Positions 1-6,981 are shown, counted from the stretch's first letter. The stretch: DNA of 10,977 nt from DAOPYE01 sp035352715 (GCA_035352715.1 DAOPYE010000084.1:1-10977), one strand, 5' to 3'. Program-made: numbers and translations. The notes: a model not told the origin generated them from the letters alone.

Positions 1-339
1 CTGGAACGTTGGGGGTTGGGGATTCCGGGTGATGGCGGCGATCTCTTCCCGCTCCTGTTCGAAACCCACCTCGAAGGCCGGGCGGAAGTGCTCCACGCGG
101 ATGAGATCGAAGGGCGGAAGCTTGTAGGGCAGGGGGCTTGGCTGAAGGAATGGATTCATGGCCTTGCTTTCAGGGTGGGAGACGACCTTCGGAGAAGGCT
201 GGGGCGTGGCTTTGGGCGTGGTCGAAGCTTGTGCGGCCAAGGGCTGCGCGGCGCTGATGCCGGCAGCTCCCAGGACGAGGGACGCCAGGGGGGATGTCAG
301 ATGACGAAGCGGTGGGATGCGTCGAGGCATGGGTTTCAT
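1..339 (-). CDS. dcp: Peptidyl-dipeptidase Dcp-like M3 metallopeptidase, N-terminal part (runs off window)
   Basis: Only the first 113 residues are present; the frame is open to the left edge. The N-terminus looks like a secretion signal: basic start (MKPMPRR), hydrophobic stretch at about 17-30, then small-residue cleavage options near 30-38, and a Pro/Thr/Ser-rich linker. From residue 61 the sequence (NPFLQPSPLPYKLPPFDLI, then RVEHFRPAF, ending in NPQPPTF) matches the conserved opening of Dcp/oligopeptidase A family zinc peptidases, which remove dipeptides from peptide C-termini. The catalytic HExxH motif would lie far outside the window. The ATG overlaps the tilS stop by 4 nt (ATGA) and is preceded by purine-rich GGAAAGGAA, so translation is probably coupled to tilS. 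A periplasmic location is inferred from the signal peptide. The family call is good; exact substrate specificity cannot be judged. Confidence 0.82.
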   Translation of the reverse strand, partial: MKPMPRRIPPLRHLTSPLASLVLGAAGISAAQPLAAQASTTPKATPQPSPKVVSHPESKAMNPFLQPSPLPYKLPPFDLIRVEHFRPAFEVGFEQEREEIAAITRNPQPPTFQ

Positions 340-1367
340 GGGGTTTCCTTTCCTTCGGTGGGCGATGGGGGCTCAAGGTCCTGGTCGGAGTTTCGGGCTG
401 GATTCCGGTCCAGGTGCCAGTCGGGGCCTTCGCGGGTCAGTCTCCATCCCCCTCGCTGCTTGGTTTTCCTGGATCGAAGCCCGAGCAGCGGCAGCATCCA
501 CGCGGCGAGATCCCTCAGGGATCTCGCTTCGCGCGGCCAGCCGAGATCCCGGAACGCCGCCTCTAGAACAAGGCGCAGCTCCAGTTCTGTCCATGCGCCG
601 CGCAGAACCACGCTTGCAGACCCAGGCCGAGGCTCGAAGCGAGCGCCCTTCCAAGCCTGGACTTGGGCATCGCGGAAGGCCTGCAATTCGGCCACCTGCA
701 GATGGGTTTCCCACAGATGCTCGTCCAGCGCGGGGGCTTCCTGGCGCAACGCGGGCAGCAGCGCGCGCCAGCGGTTCCGGGGCGTGAAGCCCTCGGCGTT
801 GGTGGCGTCTTCGCGCCAGGGAATCTGTTTGGCCAGGAGGTAGATCCGCAGCGCCTCGCGCCGCTCCTCGATGAGCGGTGACCAGCGGCCCTCCTGCATG
901 GCGGGCAGGGGGGTGAGGGAGCCGCTTCCACCACCGCGCTCCAGACGCATCAGGACGGTTTCGGTGTGGTCATCCAGCGTGTGCCCTGTGGCCACGAGAT
1001 CTGCGCCCATGGATCGTGCCTCGTTGCGAAGCCATGCCCAGCGCAGCTCGCGGGCGGCGGTCTCGATGCCCTGGCGGGTGCGTTCGGCGTGATATTTGAC
1101 ATCCAGTGTCGATTCCACCAGATCCAGGTCCAGGTCCCGGCAGAGTTCGCCGACAAAGGCCGCGTCGCCGACCGCTGCCTCGCGCAGTCCGTGATCCGCG
1201 TGGGCGACCGCGAGTTCCAGCTTCAGGCTACGGCGCACGGCGTGAAGGAACAGCAGAAGGGCGACGGAATCCCCTCCGCCGGAACAGGCGACCAGGATGC
1301 GCTTGCCGCGCACATCGTCCCCGCGGGCGTGAATGCGGCCGAGCCACGTCGCCTCAAGGCGGTTCAC
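336..1367 (-). CDS. tilS: tRNA(Ile)-lysidine synthase TilS
   Basis: Cytoplasmic ATP-dependent enzyme that converts C34 of tRNA-Ile(CAU) to lysidine so that the tRNA reads AUA; normally essential. The N-type PP-loop motif SGGGDS is at residues 29-34, HADHGLR at 56-62, and the family block GHTLDDHTETVLMRLERGGG at about 128-147. The C-terminal part is weakly conserved and short, giving 343 aa against about 430 in E. coli, so this is a compact form. I chose a GTG start at 1367. It overlaps the bshB1 stop as GTGA and puts the PP-loop at the usual distance from the N-terminus. A longer frame starting at 1439 would overlap bshB1 by 76 nt and adds unconserved Ala/Arg-rich residues. The stop overlaps the dcp start by 4 nt. 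Function is confident; the start is moderately so. Confidence 0.93.
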   Translation of the reverse strand: MNRLEATWLGRIHARGDDVRGKRILVACSGGGDSVALLLFLHAVRRSLKLELAVAHADHGLREAAVGDAAFVGELCRDLDLDLVESTLDVKYHAERTRQGIETAARELRWAWLRNEARSMGADLVATGHTLDDHTETVLMRLERGGGSGSLTPLPAMQEGRWSPLIEERREALRIYLLAKQIPWREDATNAEGFTPRNRWRALLPALRQEAPALDEHLWETHLQVAELQAFRDAQVQAWKGARFEPRPGSASVVLRGAWTELELRLVLEAAFRDLGWPREARSLRDLAAWMLPLLGLRSRKTKQRGGWRLTREGPDWHLDRNPARNSDQDLEPPSPTEGKETP

Positions 1368-2098
1368 GAGACGGAGTCCTTTGGCGCCAGTCGGTTCAAC
1401 AGCTCCAGCAGCGCGGGCGGAACGGGCTTCTCGCACCACAGGCCCTCCGCCCAGGGCTTGAGCAGCAGGCTGCCCCAGTGCATGGCGCGGCCCTCGATGC
1501 CGCGCCGGAAGGAGGGATCCGCGATGCGCGTGGGCGGCAGGGCGGGATCCCGCGTGAATTGGCTTCCAAAGGCGTCGAAGGCGGCCATTCGGATATCCCA
1601 GACCTCCGAGACATCCACCAGCAGATCCGGGGCGGTGGGTGGATTGACGCCGCCCACCCAGGCGATGGCTTCAGGCCGCCAGGGTTCGCCCTCGCAGGGG
1701 AGGTTCTTCAAACCGGAGTACCACGCCGCTTCTCGGCCCAGGCGGTGGGTCCGGCGATGGTCTGGATGCAGATCTTCGGGGTGGGGCAGGATGAGCACAC
1801 GGGGGCGGCAGGCGCGAAGCTGGCGGATCAGCGCGATACGCTCGGCTTCGCCTTCGCTGAATCTGGCGTCGGGCAGATCCAGGATGGTGCGCGAAACGCC
1901 CAGGAGCCGCGCGGCTTCCATCGCTTCCGCGTGGCGCGTCTCCGGGGTTCCCCGCGTGCCCATTTCTCCGCGGGTGAGATCGAGGATGGCGGCCTGCAGG
2001 CCCCGCCGTGCGGCCAGGGCCAGGATGCCGCCCACATGTACTTCGGCATCGTCCGGGTGGGCGCCGAGTGCCAGAAGATCGAGGTGGGCCTGGGTCAT
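1364..2098 (-). CDS. bshB1: Bacillithiol biosynthesis deacetylase BshB1
   Basis: Zinc-dependent LmbE/PIG-L family deacetylase (244 aa) predicted to remove the acetyl group from N-acetylglucosaminyl-malate, the second step of bacillithiol synthesis, in the cytoplasm. The metal-site motif AHPDDAE is at 13-19 (expected ligands His14 and Asp17). DLTRGEMGTRGT is at 40-51 and LPHPEDLHPDH at 104-114 (third ligand expected at His114). Typical BshB1 blocks follow: YSGLKNLP, and HWG near the C-terminus. The length is normal for the family. The ATG overlaps the bshC stop (ATGA) and the stop overlaps the tilS GTG (GTGA), so this gene sits in the middle of a translationally coupled chain. Its placement directly after bshC supports BshB1 over other LmbE paralogues such as mycothiol enzymes. 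BshA, the first enzyme of the pathway, is not in the window. Confidence 0.93.
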   Translation of the reverse strand: MTQAHLDLLALGAHPDDAEVHVGGILALAARRGLQAAILDLTRGEMGTRGTPETRHAEAMEAARLLGVSRTILDLPDARFSEGEAERIALIRQLRACRPRVLILPHPEDLHPDHRRTHRLGREAAWYSGLKNLPCEGEPWRPEAIAWVGGVNPPTAPDLLVDVSEVWDIRMAAFDAFGSQFTRDPALPPTRIADPSFRRGIEGRAMHWGSLLLKPWAEGLWCEKPVPPALLELLNRLAPKDSVS

Positions 2099-3288
2099 GG
2101 CTCCTCCAGGATATGGATCAGATCGCCCTGCCCCAGGGCGTCCAGCATCCCGTCAAGCAGCGCCTCGTTCCGCAGCCAGCAAAGGCCGGGGATGACGCGC
2201 TCCTGGGGCTTCCCGAAAGGAAACAGCTTTTGGCGCAGGCGCTCGGGATCGCCGCCCAGGGTTTCGCTGGCCAGATCCCGCTGGAAACGGCGATCGAGCT
2301 TGATCAGCTTCCGGCGCGTGGTGGCCAGGGTCTGCGCGAAGCTGCGCCCGATGTCGGGACCCCAGGCGGGATCCGGGCGCAGGCTGTTCATCAGGGTGCT
2401 TGGAAGGGGGGCGCTGGGCGAAGGGATGGAGCTTGGCGGCACCAGGGCTTCCCAGTAGCCGTGGCGCAGGGCTTCGAGCTGGATGGGCGAAAGGCGCGTG
2501 CCCGGAGGCGCCACATAGACGCTGGGCCGCGCGATGATCTCGGGTTGGGCGAGCCCCACCAGTTCCCAGAGCGGTTCCGTGAGCCGCCAGTAGGCCCGCT
2601 CGGCGGGGCCGAGGACCGCGTGCGTGACCGGCAGCAACAGGGATTGCATCAGGGGCCGCAGGGCGGCGCCGGGGCTCAGCCATTGATGGGGCGGGCAGGC
2701 CTCGTGGGGTTCCAGGGGACGGCGAAGCCCCGTCCTTGGATCCAGGCAGAACCACGCGGACTGTTTTCGCGGATCTAATACCAGGGTCTCGCCTTCGTCC
2801 TCCAGCCGCTGGGCCTGCCCGGAAAGGCGCGCTTCCAGCCCCAGCTCGCGCCAGCGCGTCAGGGTGTCCTGGATGGGTTCGCGCACCGCCGGGTCAGTGG
2901 GCGAAAAGGCCTCGATGCCGCGTCGCCACAGAGGCGCGCCCAGGGCCAGCACATGCCCGCGCAGTGTGGGTTCTGTGGGGAGGGGGATCCGCCCCCACAG
3001 GGTGTCCGCCTCGCGCTGCTGGCGTTCCGTCCATTCCAGCCAGCCGGTGGCCGTGCCCTCCGGGGCCTGGAACTCAAAGCGATGGCGCAGGATGCGGTCT
3101 TCCCGCCAGCCAAGAGTGGTGGCCACTTCCAGGCGATCGTGGTCCTCGTCGGCCATCCAGTAGACGGCGCGCCCACCCAGATGTTGCGCCACCGCCAGGG
3201 CCGTCAGCGCCTTGACCACCGAGAGGGCCGGGGTCCAGCCTGCTCCGATCTGCTGACCTGTGACCACGACGGGAGGATGCGGCGTCAT
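2095..3288 (-). CDS. bshC: Bacillithiol biosynthesis cysteine-adding enzyme BshC, compact form
   Basis: Predicted to join cysteine to glucosaminyl-malate, the last step of bacillithiol synthesis. Family blocks are clear: VVVTGQQIG at 7-15, YWMADEDHD at 43-51, and a later segment with RPLMQSLLLPVTHAVLGPAERAYW followed by EIIARPS. The C-terminal block LFPFGKPQERV matches the LLAPQER region of B. subtilis YllA. The protein is only 397 aa against about 540 in Bacillus. The roughly 85 residues normally ahead of VxGQQ are absent and internal spacing is tighter. The ATG at 3288 is chosen because homology begins immediately after it. The in-frame extension to 3456 overlaps the MFS gene and is Pro/Arg/Ser low-complexity. 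The gene begins 10 nt after the MFS stop and ends overlapping bshB1. Confidence 0.9.
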   Translation of the reverse strand: MTPHPPVVVTGQQIGAGWTPALSVVKALTALAVAQHLGGRAVYWMADEDHDRLEVATTLGWREDRILRHRFEFQAPEGTATGWLEWTERQQREADTLWGRIPLPTEPTLRGHVLALGAPLWRRGIEAFSPTDPAVREPIQDTLTRWRELGLEARLSGQAQRLEDEGETLVLDPRKQSAWFCLDPRTGLRRPLEPHEACPPHQWLSPGAALRPLMQSLLLPVTHAVLGPAERAYWRLTEPLWELVGLAQPEIIARPSVYVAPPGTRLSPIQLEALRHGYWEALVPPSSIPSPSAPLPSTLMNSLRPDPAWGPDIGRSFAQTLATTRRKLIKLDRRFQRDLASETLGGDPERLRQKLFPFGKPQERVIPGLCWLRNEALLDGMLDALGQGDLIHILEEP

Positions 3289-3298
3289 GGGAGTCAGC

Positions 3299-4554
3299 CT
3301 AGCAGGAAGCCCGCTGCGGATGGCCTCCGCTGGCGCTGGGGGAATCGGGCGGGTGGATCTTCCCGCACAGGAACGCGATGCCGGACAGGCAGCACAGGGC
3401 CCCGGTCGCGAGGATGGTGGCCTTGGGGCCCGAATGGCGCATGGTCCATCCGGCAATCAGGCCGCCGATGGGCGCGAAGCCGGAGAACATCCAGATGTAG
3501 ATGGACAGCACGCGGCCCCGCAGGTGTTCGGGCGACGAGGCCTGCAGGAAGTTGTTGGTGCTGGCCATCTGGATGGAGACGGCGAGGCCCAGGATCGCCA
3601 TCCAGGTCACGGCCAGATGCAGGGTGTGCGTGAGGCCCAGGGCGGCCAACCCGAGTCCGACCGCCACCAGGCTCTGGGCGTGGGCGCGCTGGAACACCCG
3701 CATGGGGGCAGACGCGGCGGCCAGGGCGCCGAGGATGGCGCCGATGCCCATGCCCCCAGCATTCCGAAGCTCTGGGCGTCGCCGTGAAGCTGGCTCACGA
3801 CGAACACCGGAAGCAGCGTCTGGATGGAGAGACCCAGCGCCGAGGTGACGCCCATGGCGAGCATTCGCACGCGGATGGGAGGCGTTCGCCACACGAAGGA
3901 AAACCCGGTCCGGATCTCCCGCAGTACGGGACCCAGCGCGGTGGAAGCGACGTGGGGCTTGCCCCGGATGGTGAAGAGCGAGATGAGCACCGTCAGGTAG
4001 CTGACCGCGTTGAGCACGAAGCAGATGCCCTCGCTCCAGAAGTGGACGATGACGCCCGCCAGCACCGGCCCCACCATCCGCGCGCTATTGAAGGCCGCGG
4101 AATTGAGAGCCACCGCGCTTTGCACATCCTCGGGGCCCACGATGTCCATCTGGAAGGTCTGGCGCGCGGTCATATCCAGCGTGTCCACGCACCCCTGCGC
4201 GACGGCCAGGACGAGCAGTTGCCAGAGCTGCACCTGATTCGTGAGCGTCAGGTAGGCGAGCGGGATGGCCAGCGTCAGGCTGGTGGCCTGCGTCAGGATC
4301 ACCACCTTGCGCCTGGGGAAGCGATCCACCAGCAGCCCCGCGAACGGCGCGCCCAGCAGCGAGGGGCCGAAGCGCGCGAGGGCCATGACGCCCAGGGCCA
4401 CGGGAGAGCTGGTGATGCGGTAGACCAGCCAGGACAGCGCCGTGGACTGCATCCAGGTGCCGATGACCGAGATGGCCTGGCCCGCCCAGTAGACAACGAA
4501 CTCGCCATGCCTCATGGCGCGGAAGGTGTGTTGCAGACGGTGTTTCAAAACCAT
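3299..4554 (-). pseudogene. MFS transporter (MFS_3/EntS-like) interrupted by an apparent -1 frameshift
   Basis: Inner-membrane major facilitator exporter, resembling the MFS_3 group that includes the enterobactin exporter EntS. The N-terminal half starts MVLKHRLQHTFRAMRHGEF and carries the family block YWAGQAISVIGTWMQSTALSWLVYR. The loop LVDRFPRRKVV is the usual MFS signature between TM2 and TM3. The first frame runs well to about residue 265 (SFGMLG), then turns into Trp/Pro/Arg nonsense and stops at 3607. The other half (GMGIGAILGALAAAS, then SSPEHLRGRVLSIYIWMFSGFAPIGGLIAG) continues in the -1 frame to a TAG at 3299. The join is at a run of five G (minus strand) at 3753-3757; six would restore one 418-aa protein. 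ATG 4554 is preferred over an upstream TTG. Substrate unknown. The gene may be intact if this is a sequence error. Confidence 0.85.
3753..3757 (-). other. Homopolymer site of the MFS frameshift
   Basis: A run of five C on the plus strand (five G in the mRNA) marks where coding quality switches frame. Reading CTG GGG GCA continues the upstream frame. Inserting one G, or slipping back by one base, gives CTG GGG GGC ATG GGC ATC, which joins the two MFS halves without losing any residue. Confidence 0.8.
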
Positions 4555-4597
4555 GAACAATTCCGTGCGAGCGCCGCCTTTGCCTTGCGGCCCTGCA

Positions 4598-5071
4598 TCA
4601 GCTCTCTTTGATGGTCTGGATCGCGGACTGGCAGAGTCGACGCACGCCAGGCAGCAGATCCAGTGTCGTCAGGGCCTTTTCGCTGACCCACTGACCGCCC
4701 GGCGGTGGCGTGGGCAGTTGGTCGTCCGGTGCCTTGGTGCGCAGCAGGTGCGTCAGGTACAGCCGCTGCTGGCCTTCCAGGCCTTCCAGGCGCAGCAGCC
4801 ATGGCGTCGGCAGGCGCGAGGTTCGCTCGTCGAAGACCACGGGCAGCTTGGAGGAATCCACGAAACGGAACGGGATGTTCCACTGCTGGTTGATCTGGGA
4901 CTGGAGCAGCGCGGGGGGAAGAAAGCCCGGCGACCACGGCACATGGGGCGGCATCAGCAGTCCACGATGGGGCGAGTGGGGCGCGGGAACGAGCAGGACG
5001 AACGGCGTCCCCGAGCCATGCACCAGCACGCCTTCGATGAAGGTCGTGAGATACACAGGGCCTTCCGTCAT
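4598..5071 (-). CDS. Uncharacterised 157-aa protein, possible inactivated Nudix-fold domain
   Basis: No family is recognised with confidence. The layout resembles a Nudix domain: an opening strand VYLTTFIEGVLV, a turn, FVLLVPAPHSPHRGLL, and a C-terminal WVSEKALTTLDLLPGVRRL like the tail of many Nudix hydrolases. The segment at residues 37-66 can be laid on the Nudix box without gaps. However, every metal-binding or catalytic position is changed: the REUxEE core is SQINQQ (58-63) and the upstream Glu is Phe50. If the alignment is right, the protein cannot hydrolyse NDP-X substrates and may bind a ligand or partner. ATG 5071 is chosen over TTG 5077 because GGAGG lies 6 nt upstream. The gene lies 44 nt after lpxD and 43 nt before the MFS gene. 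No signal peptide or membrane segment is seen, so it is probably cytoplasmic. Confidence 0.75.
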   Translation of the reverse strand: MTEGPVYLTTFIEGVLVHGSGTPFVLLVPAPHSPHRGLLMPPHVPWSPGFLPPALLQSQINQQWNIPFRFVDSSKLPVVFDERTSRLPTPWLLRLEGLEGQQRLYLTHLLRTKAPDDQLPTPPPGGQWVSEKALTTLDLLPGVRRLCQSAIQTIKES

Positions 5072-5077
5072 GCTCAA

Positions 5078-5082
5078 CCTCC
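5078..5082 (-). promoter_or_regulatory. Ribosome binding site deciding the 4598-5071 start
   Basis: GGAGG on the minus strand, 6 nt before ATG 5071. This spacing supports that ATG rather than the TTG two codons upstream, which would lie directly against the site. Confidence 0.75.
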
Positions 5083-5115
5083 GATCAGCGCCGTTTCAAC
5101 CATATCAAGTCCGCC

Positions 5116-6114
5116 CTACTTCTGCGTGTTTAGCTTCTTCATGAGGCCCGGCAGGCGGTTCAGGGCGGCCTGGGTTTCCATCCACTGCTTGTGAGGGCGC
5201 GCCGGGTATCCGGTGACAAAGCTGCCATCCGGCAGGGTCTTGGCCACCACGGAATTGCCGCCCACCGTCGTGTTGCTGCCGATGTGGATGTGGCCGACGA
5301 CGCCCACCTTGCCCGCCAGGGTGACGTGATCGCCCAGAGTCGTGCTTCCCGAGATGCCGGTCTGGCTGACGATCAGGCAGTGATCCCCGGTGCGCACGCC
5401 GTGCGCGATTTGACAGAGATTGTCCACTTTTGTTCCCTTGCCGATCCGCGTGGGGCCCAGGGCGCCCCGGTCGATGGTCACGCAGGCGCCGATCTCGGCG
5501 TCATCGCCCACCTCGACCCAGCCCACCTGGGGGATCTTGTGGTGGATGCCCCCTGCCGTGGCGTATCCGAATCCGTCGGATCCCAGCACGGTGTTCGCGT
5601 GGATGCGGACCCGGTTGCCCAACGTGGTGCGGCGGTAGAGAGCAGCGCCGCTGAAAATCACGCAGTCCTCGCCGATGACGCAATCCTCGCCGATGTTCGC
5701 GCCGGGATGGATGATCGTGCGGGCGCCGATCACGCTGCGGGCGCCGATGGTGGCTCCCGGGGCGATTCGGGCACTCGCGTCCACGCGCGCGCTGCCGTGA
5801 ACGGGCGATCCGTCCCATTTCGGCGTGGGTTCGGGGTGGAGGATGCCTACCGCTTGAGCAAAGCCCAGGTATGGATTGGGCAGCGCGATGCGCGCGTGGC
5901 CCTCCATGGGGTCCTTGGCCGTGACCAGCAGCAGGCCCGCGGCGCTCTCCTTGGCCTTGGCTAAGTATTTCTGGTTCGCCAGGAAGCTGACGGACGTGGC
6001 CCGGGCTTCCTCCAGCGGAAGGACTTCTGTAAGTTGGCGATCCGGGGGACAATCCAGAAGCGTCCCGCCCAGACGCTGGGCAAGTTCCTGAGCCGAGATC
6101 GCGTGCGGGGACAT
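5116..6114 (-). CDS. lpxD: UDP-3-O-acylglucosamine N-acyltransferase LpxD
   Basis: Third step of lipid A synthesis: transfers a 3-hydroxyacyl chain from acyl-ACP to the amine of UDP-3-O-acylglucosamine, in the cytoplasm as a trimer. The N-terminal uridine-binding domain (about 1-100) contains VSFLANQKYLAKAKES and a LLLVTAKD strand. A left-handed beta-helix of hexapeptide repeats follows (about 105-290), with many (I/V)GxxxxI turns such as IGARSVIGARTIIHPGANIGEDCVI. The block DNLCQIAHGV contains His238, which corresponds to the catalytic His239 of E. coli LpxD. A helical tail ends the protein. Length is 332 aa against 341 in E. coli. ATG 6114 has GGAGG 5 nt upstream and starts where the family starts; the open frame continuing to 7386 is antisense to lgt and rluD. 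It is the first gene of the leftward block and shows the organism makes lipid A. Confidence 0.96.
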   Translation of the reverse strand: MSPHAISAQELAQRLGGTLLDCPPDRQLTEVLPLEEARATSVSFLANQKYLAKAKESAAGLLLVTAKDPMEGHARIALPNPYLGFAQAVGILHPEPTPKWDGSPVHGSARVDASARIAPGATIGARSVIGARTIIHPGANIGEDCVIGEDCVIFSGAALYRRTTLGNRVRIHANTVLGSDGFGYATAGGIHHKIPQVGWVEVGDDAEIGACVTIDRGALGPTRIGKGTKVDNLCQIAHGVRTGDHCLIVSQTGISGSTTLGDHVTLAGKVGVVGHIHIGSNTTVGGNSVVAKTLPDGSFVTGYPARPHKQWMETQAALNRLPGLMKKLNTQK

Positions 6115-6119
6115 GAACA

Positions 6120-6124
6120 CCTCC
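6120..6124 (-). promoter_or_regulatory. Ribosome binding site of lpxD
   Basis: GGAGG on the minus strand, 5 nt before ATG 6114. It fixes the lpxD start inside a much longer open frame. Confidence 0.8.
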
Positions 6125-6140
6125 AAGATGTTTGAGACTA

Positions 6141-6160
6141 GCCTTTGAAGGCCTTTGATC
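6141..6160. repeat. Tandem 10-bp direct repeat in the lpxD-lgt divergent gap
   Basis: GCCTTTGAAG is followed immediately by GCCTTTGATC: the first 8 bases repeat exactly with a 10-bp period, one helical turn. The first unit with the following GC also forms an inverted repeat (GCCTT-TG-AAGGC). It fills a third of the 57-bp gap between the divergent starts of lpxD and lgt, so it is a candidate regulatory site. I could not place convincing -35/-10 boxes for either gene around it. Confidence 0.45.
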
Positions 6161-6161
6161 C

Positions 6162-6166
6162 AAGGA
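6162..6166 (+). promoter_or_regulatory. Ribosome binding site of lgt
   Basis: AAGGA lies 5 nt before ATG 6172. It supports this start over the in-frame TTG at 6145, which lies upstream of the site. Confidence 0.65.
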
Positions 6167-6171
6167 ATCCC

Positions 6172-6981
6172 ATGCACCCCATCCTGCTGCGAATCGGTAG
6201 CTTTCCCCTTGGAACCTACGGTCTTCTGCTGGTTCTGGGCTTTTTCGCTGGGCTGACGCTGGCGCGCCGTTTGGGGTCGCGCGATGGCTTGGATCGCGAC
6301 GCCATCTCCGATCTGTGCGTGACCGTGCTGTTGGCGGGCGTCATCGGCAGCCACCTGCTGATGATCATCGTGGGTCTGCTGACGCCGGCCGGGCAGGACG
6401 GCGCCATGGCGTGGTCCGACATCTTCACCCTGGGCACGCTGCGCGCTGGCGGCGCGGTTCACGGAGGCGTCATCGGCGGGACCCTGGGCTTTTTCTGGCG
6501 CATCCGTAAGCACCAGCTCGCCTGGCGACCCACCATGGACGCCCTGACGCCGGGGCTCGCGCTGGGGCAGGCCATCGGCCGCCTGGGCTGCCTGGCCGCG
6601 GGCTGCTGCTACGGGAAGGAATGCAGCCTGCCCTGGGCCATGACCTTCACGAATCCCGACGCCGCTTCGTTTTCCGGCACGCCGCTGGGCGTCCATCTGC
6701 ATCCCGTTCAGATCTACAACAGCCTTGCGAACCTCACCATCATGGGTGTGCTGCTGATGCTGGGCCGCAAGCGCAAGTTCCAGGGCCAGGTGGCTGCGGC
6801 CTACTTCCTGCTGGAAGGCCTCGGGCGCTTCATCCTGGAGGCCTGGCGCGGCGATCTGGACCGCGGCGTCTGGCTGGGGCTGTCCTGGCTTTCCACGGGC
6901 CGCCTGACGGCCCTGGCGTTCATGGCCTTCGGGGTCATCATCTGGTGCTGGTCCTCCAAGAGAAAGGCTGTCAATGCCTGA
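6172..6981 (+). CDS. lgt: Prolipoprotein diacylglyceryl transferase Lgt
   Basis: Integral inner-membrane enzyme (269 aa) that transfers diacylglycerol from phosphatidylglycerol to the lipobox cysteine of prolipoproteins, the first step of lipoprotein maturation. The start MHPILLRIGSFPLGTYGLLL is typical of the family. Membrane segments are visible at about 15-32, 48-70, 97-110, 125-145, 185-198 and 245-260. His97 in AVHGGVIGG, Arg137 in the GRLG signature and the Arg219/Glu223 pair match residues I recall as important in E. coli Lgt (His103, Arg143, Arg239, Glu243). The signature reads GRLGCLAAGCCYG instead of GRIGNFxNGExWG, so the usual Asn and Glu are Cys here. That variant is, from memory, seen in other phyla too. 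The gene diverges from lpxD and overlaps the next gene by 8 nt. Confidence 0.92.
   Translation: MHPILLRIGSFPLGTYGLLLVLGFFAGLTLARRLGSRDGLDRDAISDLCVTVLLAGVIGSHLLMIIVGLLTPAGQDGAMAWSDIFTLGTLRAGGAVHGGVIGGTLGFFWRIRKHQLAWRPTMDALTPGLALGQAIGRLGCLAAGCCYGKECSLPWAMTFTNPDAASFSGTPLGVHLHPVQIYNSLANLTIMGVLLMLGRKRKFQGQVAAAYFLLEGLGRFILEAWRGDLDRGVWLGLSWLSTGRLTALAFMAFGVIIWCWSSKRKAVNA

Noticed and set aside
966..2458. Long plus-strand open frames across tilS, bshB1 and bshC
   Set aside because: Arg/Gly/Pro/Ser-rich shadows of GC-rich genes; the minus strand encodes clear protein families throughout.
3289..3456. 56-residue N-terminal extension of BshC
   Set aside because: Pro/Arg/Ser-rich sequence that overlaps the MFS C-terminus in another frame and does not resemble the normal BshC N-terminus.
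6132..6159. TTGAGA ... TTTGAT as a promoter for lgt with 16-bp spacing
   Set aside because: The predicted transcript start would fall at or after the lgt ribosome binding site, so it could not drive normal translation.
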